This document shows, in pieces, positions 23,363-35,000 of a DNA stretch of 64,000 bases. The stretch spans positions 38,256 through 102,255 of the forward strand of contig MU858185.1 of NCBI GenBank assembly GCA_033297075.1, given 5' to 3'. The position numbers and the translations under genes are program-made. How positions within the stretch are numbered: the first letter of the stretch is position 1; the number at the start of each line of letters is the position of its first letter. Origin of the DNA: Rhypophila decipiens (taxonomy: Eukaryota; Ascomycota; Sordariomycetes; Sordariales; Naviculisporaceae). The notes under the pieces were generated by a model. It was not told where the DNA came from and made no database searches. It saw only the letters and a program-made list of their open reading frames with translations.

Positions 23363-26300
23363 GGCTTCGACCAAGACAGTGGACTTTTCGCTTCAACTTC
23401 GGAAGTCCAAATCGCGTCGGGTCGGCGCGCAGGTCGCGGGTGGCGGCCAACCGTCAAGGGACGGGTATGTGCCTCCAGGGGAGTGGGAATATCCCTGTCG
23501 GGCTAGTATATAAGGGGCGCCCGGACTGGCTTGCGCCTGTATGATTTGTCCGACCGATTTGCTGCCTTTCAGTTGGCTTTCACGGCTTCACTCCGGATGA
23601 TTCGGTTGAATCGCGGTTATCTTTATTCTTCAGAGAAAGTCACGAAAGACAAAGTAACGAAGAATCTGGCTTGATGCGCGAGGGTGGGGTGTGTGCTTCG
23701 AGCCACCGTTTCTCTTGGTGGAAGCTTGTCCGGGTGGTGGGAGACTTGGTGTGTGAACAAGGATGAGCTAGTTCTGAAAGAGGAATGGTGGCTTGTGCGG
23801 ATAGAAGTCGGCTTGATTTCTGGTGTTGAAGAAGGAGCAATTTTCGGGTAGTGTTATGGAGACTTCCGGGGTCTGGGCCCATGAAGCCAGCGGCCCGGCC
23901 CCCCGCTCCCTTGCTCAAGGGAGATGCAGGCCCTTCTAGTCTTCTTTCGGTTAGCGTAACTCTTGACGTGGTCAGAACCATCCAATCATATCGCTTCCTT
24001 CCGGTGTCAATGAGCTGTGATACCAAGGGGGAAGTACCTGTGTACCGAGTCTCTCTGTTCTGGAAATCCTCTTGCGACCCAGCCTGTGATTAGCTTGAAT
24101 TTAATCTTGCCCAAAGAGCATGAGCTGATGTACGGGGATGCCCGGCGGTTACGCAGACATGCCTCTGGAACTCCTCTGCGCCTCTTCGCCGTCCGGCCGG
24201 TCTCTCTTCGATCACGAACTTGCTTGTGAGTTCTGCTGGGCTTCTCCGAAAATTGCTGATGTTGTATCACTGCCATTTGGTATGACAGTACTTTACCAGT
24301 GGACGTCGCCGCGGCCAAACTGTTCCTTGAAAAACCACCCCTTCCGTCTTCCCCGTATGTTATTGTACCTACCCCTTGAGACAGGAAGATCTTCTGACAT
24401 CGACGATAGATCAGGATACCTGAATATGCGCCTCCGACAACTATGAATGACCTTATGGCGCCGGCCGCTCTACGATCGGCCCATCAACTTACCGCCTCGT
24501 CGCCAAATCTTTGAGCGAAGACCACAGGAGTCGTTCACGAGAAAATGCCCGTGTGGGAAGCCGAGGCTAAACCTATGGCTGTTGGCGATTACAAGGCCCA
24601 TCCACACACAAAGGTTCCGCGATTTCATACTACAATCCCCTGAAATCTCTTCGAGAGGGGACTCTTGGCGAAGCCGGCAGCGCGGGTGGAAACCACTGTA
24701 TCAAAATCTTAGGAATCACAACACGCTCATAAAAGCATGTGGACCAATTTTTGTGGGAGCTAGAGTTGTCCGATATGCAGTATAGGTCTCGATAAAACTT
24801 GGGTGACTATATCCGAGACCTGTCTAGGTAGCTACTGGGAAAAAAGGCTTAGAGTGATGTACAGCCCGGAACTGTCACGGCACCGGTTTTGGCAGCCAAA
24901 CCGGGGTTATCGCTAATATTGATCAAAATTGGCTCCTCGTCGTCGAGCAAGGCGCTCCAAACTCCCTCAGGCATGTCCGAGCAAAGAGCCTAGAGACAGG
25001 TGGAAAAGAGCAGCGAAAGCAAAAGCAAAAGCTGCCTTGATAAGACGTATGTTGAGCGGTAGACATCCCACCCAGCCTGACTCCTGGCCCCCAAAATAAC
25101 AGTGCGGGCGCCTAAGCAGTCACTGTTATCTTATGACACATTCTACTAGGATCCTACATGAGAAAAATACGTGTTTAACAATAGATGTATCCCTGATGTG
25201 CAGCCTTGCAAGGTGTTGCGACTTTGACTTTGTAAGTCTGGTCAGAGTTTGGAAGTGACTGGGCTCAACGGAGGGTGAACCATGCTCCGCGTAGCAACAC
25301 GCGCCCCTGCCTGACGGTTGTGAGCCCGGGGGCTTTCGGACGGCAGAGGAAGCCCGGTGTCGGGTCGGGTGTTGAGAAAGGCAAGACCCCACTTGTCCCA
25401 AGCCCTAGCCAACTTCTGTGTCTCGGTCAAATTTCTGGCACAGCCTGACCCTGATTTGAAAATTCTCTCCGTCTCGCACCATTAGCAAATATCAAAATAA
25501 CACCAAGCCGCGAGAATATCCTGGCGCTACATTCTACAACAGTGAGGCAAATCAAACCTGGAGCCAGCACCATTGGTTTTGAATCACCCAGCTTAGTCGA
25601 GGACCTCCGTGGCTTCGCCCTCGCAACACGAATCTGCGAGTGAGGTACGTGCTCCCCTTTGATGCTTCTTTCTGTGCCGACAAGGTGTCTCACCACTGAA
25701 ATAGAACGAAACACCACCCGACATCATCGAACCGGTCCGGGCACAGTCGCTTCTTCTCCGTTCATTTTCATAATCAACCTTTCTCGCCTTGTGGCTGTGT
25801 ATACCACGACGTCTTCTTCCTTCACAAAGACAAGCAAAGGACAGGCCTTCGTCAATGCATGGACGGCTTTGTGGAAGTGCGAATTTGACCCAGGTCTGGA
25901 ATAGGTAAGTCATGTCATGTACTATACGTGCAACTTGCTTCACGTCCACATATTCTCGTCCGCATGATAAAACTAACAATAACTTAGAAGAAACCACACA
26001 AAACACACCATCCGCCATCCCATGATCGGAAACCGAGGCACGACCGTCTCTCTACCATGGCGGATTCCCGGCGAACCAGTCAACTCCGGAACCAAAGTCC
26101 CAGACTGCCACTCCACGTAATGTCGGAATGTCCCGACTACCGTGGCCCGCTGGAAAGCAGGGTGCAGCACCAGGGTAGTGACCTCGGGAATGGTAAGGGT
26201 GTTGGAGATGCCACAAAGGCAGAGGGGTGCGCAGTCGAACGTGGCCGACGAACCACCGAGCACCTGGGGGTCGGCGGCGGAGTCTCTCCTTCAGTCGAGT

Positions 26301-27037
26301 CGCCACCGCCAGCCGACCCCAGCGCGCGTCTCGGCAAATCAACTGCCCCTGGTTTGCCATCGACCCCCAGATAGCGCTTGTTCGCAAAGAAAGAAGGCAG
26401 AGGCGACCGTCTACCTGACCCTCCCTCTCATATACCCACTCACATACAGTAAGGATGGACCGGCGGGACTTCGGAAATGCTGAAGAAGGGTACCAGTTTG
26501 GGGGTTATATCTTCTTAGTTACATGATGTACCAATACTGATGATTAGTCTGAGGATTCGTGCGGAATTTCAATTGAGGATTGCCGCGTGGGCTTGCGACA
26601 ACATAAAACACACAAGATCAACTTAATAATGATGTACCCATACATTTTCCTTTCCCGGAACGTCTGGTTAAGGGTTTCTCCGGTTTTGATGCTTGAGTTC
26701 ATGCTCTTCCTCCGCTTCCTCCGGCTGTTCTTTATGACCTTTCTCACCGACACCTGAATGGCGACGGTGTAAAACCCATGAGTAGCAGGCTGCTTTGTCA
26801 ATTCGCCGATGAGCGGCAATCAGCTTGTAGCATGAGAATGGTAAAAGTTAGTTGCAAACTATCTGTCATGGCCTTAACGCCCTACCACCCATCGTCACTA
26901 TTTCTCCGGCAGTTTTCATTCTAACAAATTTCAAATTTCACCTCTCTTATCACATCTATAACTAATGCCCATTCAGAGGTCAGTTCTGTCTCTGCTTCAA
27001 CTTCTCCAACTCAGACAACAGCGTGGCGACCACCTGT
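23363..27037. other. Long gene-poor interval
   Basis: About 3.7 kb with no gene that I can support. A TATATAAG box lies near 23508. A minus-strand frame at 26263-25973 (containing GISNTLTIPEVTTLVLHPAF) reads somewhat like protein, but it has no clear start, splice partners or known motif and may be a relic. Confidence 0.4.
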
Positions 27038-27993
27038 TTAAGGCTGTTTTGTTTCTTCCGCGCTCGAGCCAGCCGGTATCCCAAACTGGATCCGTCTCAT
27101 CAAGTTGTTGCCGCCATTGCCCGAGGAACCGGCCTCCATATACCCAGCCATTACCCGAGCCAGATACCGAGTCCGATGACACTCGGACCCTTCCTTCTTC
27201 CGCAACGCGTCCGCTAGGATCTTGTCCCCAGCAGTAGGACCGCCAGACTCGGCACCAGCGTAGAGAATCCCCATGTCAGCCGTGAGGAGGGACGGCCCAA
27301 AAGCCTCGGCTGCTGGCACTACACGCGCAAATTGCCAGTCAATGATTCCCACGATGTTGTAGTCCTCGTCTACAAGCAAGTGGTCGCCTTTGTCGTCGAC
27401 ATGCTTGAGGAAGAACAACTCAAACTCTGATAAGAGTGTAGCGATGATTGACGCGTTGTCGCGGACTGCCTCGTAGAACTGCCGAGCAGCCTCGGCATCT
27501 GACTGAACTAGCTGGCTACCGGCTAGAATATCCAGGTATGCTTGAGCCACCGAGGCATAGTACTCTGCTGCGGTGCTGAAGGCTCCGAGGGTATGATCGA
27601 GGTGGAGGAATCGGTTGCTTGCCAGGGGCCCGACCTCCACTAACTCGCCGCAAGAGCATGCACAGCCAGCCCTTCTCTCTTTTTAAGGGGTGTTAACGAG
27701 CCTATATCACCGAGTGGGTGCTTGCCAAGTTCGATCATGATGTCGGCAAACTGCTCCATGACGCGCGCGGTCTGCTCGGGTGTCGCGAGATACTCGTAAT
27801 ATGGTTTGCCAGGGAGCGCCTGGATTAGCAAATACGTGACGCCCACGAGATTGCCGGGGTCAGAGGCGAGGGCATAGCCAAATGCCTGCGGCGCGGGAAC
27901 GCTGGTGCCTTCGAGGAACTTGAGTGTTGCATACTCGCTGCTGATGATGTACTCGATCAGATCCGGGGGCCCTCTGAGGTAAGCAAGCGCCAG
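27038..27993 (-). pseudogene. Aminoglycoside phosphotransferase-like (APH) gene, C-terminal part
   Basis: Reading on the minus strand, protein-like sequence begins after TATAG with PPDLIEYI and continues through VGVTYLLIQALPGKPYYEYL. It then hits a stop near 27640 and resumes in another frame with VGPLASNRFLHLDHTLG. The second part holds the phosphotransferase catalytic loop and metal motif (KHVDDKGDHLLVDEDYNIVG, then IIDW), typical of fungal APH/choline-kinase-like proteins. A one-base shift around 27650 separates the two frames. The expected N-terminal lobe is not upstream on this strand; it lies nearby on the opposite strand. Two independent lesions indicate a pseudogene, unless the assembly is wrong here. 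Confidence 0.75.
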
Positions 27994-28057
27994 CTATAAA
28001 CAAGGGGAAAAGTTACCTTATATTCGGCCCCTGTCTGACTACCAGTGTATTTTCTAG

Positions 28058-28312
28058 CTCACCGACGAGGAATGGGACAAAGGTGTTGATGATGAGATTG
28101 CCGACTTGCTCTCCAGAGTCAACGTCACCCAACTGGAAAAAGCCGCAAGCCGCTTGAACGACGGCAAGTCATGTGTCTTCGAGCCTGGCAAGCACCGTGG
28201 CGATGGAGCCATCATGGGCTGTGCAAACTATCACGCCTGGCTGGTCTTTGAAGACGGCGAGCGCTGGTTGGCGCGCATTCCTCGCGATGCCTTTACGGAT
28301 TTGCAGGGATGA
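28058..28312 (+). pseudogene. Inverted N-terminal exon of the APH-like gene
   Basis: The plus strand carries LTDEEWDKGVDDEIADLLSR, then the N-lobe motifs ASRLNDGKSC, GCANYHAWLVFEDG and LARIPRDAFTDL, then a stop. In this family ARIPR is followed within a few residues by (P)PDL(I/V)(E/D)Y. That continuation is found on the minus strand ending near 27985. Flipping about 300 bases (roughly 28000-28320) would rejoin the two parts in order. There is no ATG in this fragment and a splice-acceptor-like TTTCTAG precedes it. Confidence 0.72.
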
Positions 28313-28614
28313 CACGAATGCAACAGCAACAAGATGCTATCGAAAGAACCGGCGGGTCATATTGATGAGATAAAAGAAAGAGAAAAAATGCCAAATGATG
28401 TAGGGATTAAGCGAGCGTAGAATCTTGTCTCAAAACACCTAATTTGAGAATTCTGTAGGCAGTAAGAAGAGCCCTGAATTCCTCCTCCGTTGTTGTTTTT
28501 TGTTGGCTGGTGGCTGTTGGCGAACTGTTGGTGACTATGGAGCCGAGGCCGACTGTTGATTGGGCAGCAGGTTCCAATCACTCTGATACCCCTGCTGTGA
28601 CAGTACAAAAGGGG
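28313..28614. other. Flank between inverted exon and MITE-like element
   Basis: No gene visible. It presumably contains the right breakpoint of the inversion near 28313-28330. Confidence 0.35.
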
Positions 28615-28620
28615 TTGTTA

Positions 28621-29039
28621 TGGGCGTTAGGGCCCTGATCGGAGCCCATCTGGCCAGTCGTCAGATTGGGCCAGATAACTGCCAGTAAGCCTAAGTAAGC
28701 CACAAAAAAGTCAAAACAACTGAATTTACAGCCATTTACAGCCACTGTGGAGCATTGTGGAGCAAAAGTCACTGCAATCTGGCGACCAATCTGAAGGCCT
28801 TTGTACCTTCTCCAAATTTTAGCTTTTTGTGGCTTTTTTCTCCAAAAACAGACCAAAAACAGCGCAAAAACAGACCAAAAACAGAGCAAAACTCACCAGT
28901 CTGGAATTCAGAAAAAGCTGAATTCCAGACTGGCGACCCGACCAGATTGGAGGTACATGTGCAACGCCCCACTTTTTCCAATTGTACCTATCTGACCAGA
29001 TTGAATCTGGCCCAGAAGGCTCCGATCTGGGCCTAGGTA
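28621..29039. mobile_element. MITE-like non-autonomous DNA transposon (419 bases)
   Basis: The two ends are imperfect inverted repeats. The left end contains TTAGGGCCCTGATCGGAGCC and the right end, read on the minus strand, CTAGGCCCAGATCGGAGCC; matching continues inward with CTGG-CCAG and AGATTGGGCCAGAT-type blocks. The hexamer TTGTTA sits immediately outside both ends (28615-28620 and 29040-29045) and may be the target-site duplication. No transposase is encoded. The middle contains several CAGACCAAAAA repeats and a perfect hairpin. The superfamily is uncertain. Confidence 0.6.
28896..28933. repeat. Perfect 16-bp inverted repeat inside the MITE
   Basis: CCAGTCTGGAATTCAG, a six-base spacer, then its exact reverse complement. 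Both arms contain an EcoRI-type GAATTC. Confidence 0.9.
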
Positions 29040-29259
29040 TTGTTAGTGCTTTCAAGGTTGAAGGTGCGTTGAGGCAATTGCACTAACAAATAACAACTGA
29101 CAAAATGCTGCAGTACACGCCTTTACAACAGTGTAACTGGCCACTTTCACGAGATGAGGAAGCTGATGAGCGCCAAGGAGTACCAACAATATTGCTAGAG
29201 TAGAACAGTATCGAGGACGGAAAGAAACAGAAGACCCGGGGCATCATTCTCAAGTAAAT

Positions 29260-32060
29260 CTAGTCCAAGAAATCCTTCTCCCACAAACAAGCAGCTACAT
29301 GTCTCCGCCAACTCCTCTCCCTCAACTTCTCTTTGCTCATACCTATAACTTTTGATCCCACTGGCCTAGGCTGCTGAGCCGGAACAGGATGATAATCCAA
29401 CGGAAAGCAAGAATCCTCCTCATGCACAAGCAGACACTCCTCCAGATCGTCATAATGCCAATACTTGACCATGTACACGCCATGGCCCAGCTCAGTGACA
29501 ACATCCGAGTAGAACTCGTCAAACGGGCTTTGTCTCTTGAACTCGTCCGGTCCTCCACCACAGAGATAACAGCTCTTCATCGCCCCACCAGAGCCTTGCT
29601 CCTCGGCCGGATAGCGCTTCAAAACCTGAGCATCGCCCCCCTGCTTGCTCGAGACAAACTCCTCAACTTTTCGCTCTCTCAACTCCTCCAGTTCTCCCTT
29701 GGCCCAGTCAATGCCAACCATAAGATCCAACAACTTCAACTCGCTCTTCACATCCCTCCCTGCCTCCTTCAAAGCCTCACAAAACAAAGGCCACGCCACA
29801 GGGGTCATGGCCGCATCGACAGGCGTGAATCCAAACCGGCTTGCCTCAAGCGGATCACAACCACCTTGTATCAGCCTACACGTCAGCTTCACGAGAGCCG
29901 TTTTCACCTCGCCCGACAGGTTGGGTATATTACATGCGCTGAGCCGTCTACAAAGAAGATGCAATCCGCCTTCTCCGAATTTATTCCTCGCCACCACGTT
30001 TGCCGCCACGTCGATGAGATAGCCTGCCGTGTGGGAGACGATCAGCACGGGGTGGTAAAACAGCGTGTAGAGCAAGGCAGTGTTTCCATTACGTTCGACG
30101 AATTCCAAGTCGATGGTATAAGTCCCGCCCGTGTCAAAACTTTGAGCATTACGACCCGGGAGGTAGGGACCCTCACGTGTACTCGCTGTAGCGCCAAAGT
30201 GCGATCCAAACCGTTGCAGCAGGCTAGGTAATTGGGAAACCCAGTTCCCAGAGTCAGATCGTCTCGGTGTGGCGCATTGGACGAGGCCGGCTGGAGAGAA
30301 GTGCACCCCGTCGCGAGATTTGTATGGCAGTGTTGCGGTGGGTTCGACTGTGGTGCCGGTGGACCGCCTGGGGTCCTTGTCAGAGTGTTGCACAAGGAGG
30401 TCGATTGTACGTAGGCTCGATTCGGTCAGCGGTTCGCCTCCAAGGGAGAGGTGCATGACGAAGATGGCTAGCGCGTGATCGCCTCGTCTGAGTTCCAGCT
30501 GTCAGTGAACTGGAGGTGGATTTGCGTTGGTAGCTATACCGTAGAGGGGACTTACATGTTACAGTCCGAGGGGCTGGCACCTTGCCCCAGAAGCAGCGCA
30601 CACATGTCGTAGTTATCGTAATTCTCCAGACAATGCTGTCAACAGTAGCAATTAGTCCACGCTGTCTCTTGGTCTTACATTCAGGCTAGCAATACATACC
30701 CAGAGCAGCGAGTTTCCCTCCTCATCACGATCATTCGGCGAGAGAGCACGCAACGAAAACAGCCTTCGGACTTGAACAACATTTCCGCTTCTGATATGCT
30801 CGAAAACAGCCGACTTGCTGCTGTGTATCCTAAACGTTTCCAGACTTCTCCAGACCTGCGGTTGGCTCCCTAAGACCTTGAAGAACTGAACAACCGTCCC
30901 CTGGAGCCTTGCACCCGTAGTGGATTCAAGCAGCGGAGCAACATACAGCCGACACCTTGTAAATGACTCAATTTCCGTGCTATTGCTAGAAGGGTCGAAG
31001 GGTTGATAGTTGAGAAGTGTCATGGAGATGTTGTGATTCGGACCAGCCACCCCGTGTCTATGGCCAAGGAGTTCTACCGAAACTGCCTCAACCATGGACA
31101 TTTGATTCAGGAAGAAGTAGAGTGTTGATCGTGAAAGCGGGCTCAGAGGAGATTTCTCGGTGTTGTATGTTCGGATTGAGATTATCGAGGGGTCTACACC
31201 GTCAGTTTGTTGTAACCTAGAGTGCTGAGAAGGGGAGGAATGACTATGCGGAGATCCTTCTCCGAGTTCCCCAGAGTAGACGTCGTGGAGTAAGCCGTGA
31301 ACCTGGCATCGTGTCCATTCTAGATAATGTCCTGGCGCGCTTGATTGCCCGTCGTTGGGGCTGCCAAGTCTTCGGAGCGTGGAGCATGCATCTTCTAGCA
31401 GGTCGGCGCAAGTCCTTGCCGACCCATGGACGAACGTCAAAGTCCCGGTAGTGGTAGGAGCATGAGATGAAAAAACGGAAGTTGTGTTATGTGGCCTGCC
31501 TGACCGTACTGCTAGATGCTGAGTCAAGGTATCGAGCTGCTGTTGGATCTGAAGCGACGATGATCTCCCCTCATTACTGGAAATATCGTTAGCTATGAAT
31601 AACGCATCCCGATCTGTGTCAGATCCCACCTTGTATAGAGAGTGAATAGCGATAAAGTCAACTGTAGGCTGTAGTCAAGGCGTTCACTAACGTGGGCCAG
31701 TTGCTTATCGATACCGGCCACCCATTTCAGCCGAATCTTCATCCGATCCCAGCCTGTCCCCTGGCACGTCAGAGGGCTGAGCAGGTCGTAAAGAAGGTCG
31801 ATTTCGGTATTAAGAACCTGGAACTGGTGGTGAAGAACCCGCTGGAAGGAGAGGTCCATTCGTCGGTGTAGGCTGCTCTGTGACACTATTTTCTCAACTT
31901 CTCTGACTATTACTCTGGCATTATCAAGATATCCCGCAAGACGACCCGCTTCAGCCGGCGCGTCTTTCAGGCTCTTGATGGTTGATAGGGAGCCGCGAAG
32001 GAGCTCCAGGCCTTGAATCAAGCCGACAACTGAGGCGGGAACTGAGAGTATTTCAGCCAT
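29260..32060 (-). CDS. Ankyrin-like protein with fungal STAND-type N-terminal domain
   Basis: Four exons (32060-31630, 31576-30700, 30635-30556, 30487-29260) join to 871 residues. The N-terminus (MAEILSVPASVVGLIQGLEL, then DAPAEAGRLAGYLDNARVIV) matches the helical domain that opens many fungal NLR-like and ankyrin proteins. The middle contains ankyrin-like helical pairs (NVVQVRRLFSLRALSPND, CALLLGQGASPSD, RLIQGGCDPLEASRFG, FTPVDAAMTPVAWPLF). There is no NACHT or kinase motif. A CYLC pair lies in the C-terminal part. The role is unknown; such proteins usually act as scaffolds or as signalling components. Exon 3 is only 80 bases but fits both flanking phases and keeps the ankyrin-like pattern. 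Confidence 0.8.
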
Positions 32061-35000
32061 AAGGGCAGCTTCTGCTTGCGTATCGCGATCAGGATGCGGT
32101 CAGCTTTTGGTGATGAGATGTGCTAAGGGCTCCTTGACGTGGGTAAAGAGTCAGAGCCTGAATTCAATCAGGACAAATGGATGACTGAGGTTGAAGGTCT
32201 TGGCATCCACTCCAGCTTCGGGCAGACGGGATCTGCTGCGAGATGGTGGTGGCTGTGCAATACGTGGCGCCTGTATTGGAATGGCGGGATGCTGCCCGCA
32301 GAGACGGGGACATCTGCAGAATTAAGTGTATTGAGAGATAAGAAAATGGCCGATATGATTGGATGGGATCACAACCTCTGTCATGCATGTCCTGCCCAGA
32401 TTGGGATTTGGAACTGCGAGCCAACTTTCACCTGAGAACAGACACAAGAAACCATCGGCAGGTCAAGGGGCTGTCTTGGAAGAGGAAATGAAGCCTACGA
32501 GGGCAGGTTTGAGATTCTGATCAGCGATGGGAATCATATCCCGTCGCCATTGCTTTTTCCACAGAGTCACAGACATGAGGATTTATGTTGGAGTGACGAC
32601 TGGGCCTCGAATTCCGGGGTTATCCCCTTTGCCGGCATCATAAGCTGAATAATTTGACATAATCCATCTGACAAACCAATGGACCATGTGTGAAGTGAAT
32701 CTCCTGTGGCACATCTGGGGAAAGATCCCCACTCCTTGGGCCTGAATAGTGGCAGTATCGGTCACCACTTGTACATGCCATGATGAATTCGTGTCGAAAC
32801 TATCAGCGAGAAACTTGAATTGTGGACCTTGATGGCAGCGGACGGTTCTGCTGGTCGTGTTTTCCATCATGACGTCTCCCAAGGGTCAATCGGTGACATG
32901 TGTATCGAATGACTTGGACCCACGCATCCTGTCATGGAGAGATGATTCCTTCCTCTAAACTTGATGTTTGCCTGAGATCATGAACGGACTTGTTAGATCC
33001 GATCGTCAAGGACCTTATGACGTGATCTGATCAGTCTAGATTCCAACATGATCGATCAGAGCCTGGTTGCATTGCTAGCAGCTCAACGGGGTAGCTGCTG
33101 GTGTCTATGGAAGGCACTCCTCGACCACCAAGGCAGAAAGCCAGTTCTTGGCCAAGGTTGCCCCATGGGGATTATGATGTCCCCGAGGACAGTCGATATT
33201 GACTTCAATAACAGCATGGCGATCCAACCTCCAATGTCGATAACCTTGAAAATCCAGAACCTGTGGTGGTTTGACCGCTTCTCAGTGTTCGCAGTGTTAG
33301 TGCCCTTGGACCCAATCCTGCCTCCGGCTGCTGTTACTGGCCGTGACTGCGTTGTCTGGGCGGCGAGAGACCAAGAGCTTTGGCTCTCTGGGACTCAATG
33401 ACCCTAACCCACTCAATTCACATACCACGACTGACTGAGCACGCCGTCATGCGAGTTCAGGAGTGGTCCCGAAGGTTGCCTTCGGCAAATCAACCCTCTT
33501 TGAGGGCGATGCGTCAGACTCCCATTCCTCGGAATATTAGCAGTGAGGATGGATCAATTGTGTCTGTCTTCTCCATGACAGCTTCACATTGCAGTCACGT
33601 ACCGACATTTTTTCTTTTTCTGTGTTGCATTTCTCTCTCGCTGGACTCGTTTGGCTTTATGTGGTTGATTCTTTTCTTGCCATTTACATTCTTTTCCTTT
33701 GGGTGTGATTCTTGTCTGTTTCATGCAATTCATGTTACTCCTCAGCAGCTCATACGTTCACTCAAGCATTGTGCCGTCACTTTTCGTACACCGACCTGAA
33801 AATTCGGGTGTTCAGTTCTCCGATGTCATCTTTTTTTGCCACGAGCGACTGGATATCTATACCCAGCCTCACTGGCTTCTGCATCAGTCAAAGGTCCAAA
33901 TGCATGTAGTTTGACAAGATGAAATAAATCCCCCGGGGAATTTTTAAGTTTAGGTTTCAGCCGTCAAAGCCAGAACCGCACTGCTGGCTATCATGGCTTG
34001 CTCTCTGAAGGAGGTCAGGAATGGCGACTTGAGCGACGATGACACACCACTACGCAAAAGGGAAGTTTAAGCTGTGGAGCACGTATTCTGAACTCTATTA
34101 TGTTAGTATTGAAGAGTACCTTACCTGACAACTCTACGTAAACCGGACGAGGTCTCACCGACCATATTTTAACTTTTCTGCAGGACCCACAAATTTCACT
34201 CCTTGGAAAGGTATATATTCTACTGCGTTTCCAATCCCTTACCCCTCCCTTCTTCTTCTCTTTCTCAAATGTGTGAATTGGGTGGGTTCGGGCAGGGAGA
34301 TATATTTTCTCCCTCCGTCCTTTTTAATGTTCTTGGCGACCGTTCTCTTGTTGACCTGTGCGTCAAGGAGTCGGAGCCAGAACCAAGCTGATCGCCTGCC
34401 CTCCTTGAAAGGCAGGCATACCATAAGAGCGATGATGACACATTATGCTGAGCTTTACCGTCCTTTTTTAACTTTTTCCAGACCCACAATTGCCACCGCT
34501 TGGAAAGGCATATATTCTTAGTGCTCCCTTCTTTCTATTCCTCTTCCTCTTCCTCTTCTTCTTTTCTTCTAAAAATTTCTAGGTTGGGTGGAGTCGGGTA
34601 GAAAGATATACTTTCTCCTTCAAGTCTTTTTACTGTTTTCGCTGAAGAGCTGGAAACAGAACCTCACTGATTGTCTGCCCCGCTTGAAAGGCAGGTATGG
34701 TATGAGAGCAATGATGACACATTGCACTGAGCTCTCACTGGCCGGATCTTCATTTTGTGTTCGATATTTCATGCTGCGTTCGGATGGGCCATGAAAGTAA
34801 AGTTCTCGGTGACGCTCATCTCATTCAACTGCTGAATCCCACTACGGATATCGCAAAGATGTTGAGCGAGTGAACCAGAACCTTAGAGAGGCAAGCCTGG
34901 AAACGGGAGCAATGATGACATCAAATAACTGAGCTCTCTAGACAAGCCTTCTTCAGCGCTTGTGTTTTCCTTCTCATTTTCCGCCGGCATTGAGCATTTC

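Noticed and set aside
25973..26263. Minus-strand frame with GISNTLTIPEVTTLVLHPAF
   Set aside because: It reads somewhat like protein, but lacks a start, a family match and continuing exons. Described only as a possible relic in the interval entry.
34424..34936. Box C/D snoRNA genes at the RATGATGA...CTGA motifs
   Set aside because: The C and D boxes are only 9-10 bases apart with no room for a guide, so a true C/D snoRNA is unlikely. The motif is kept as a structured-repeat finding instead.
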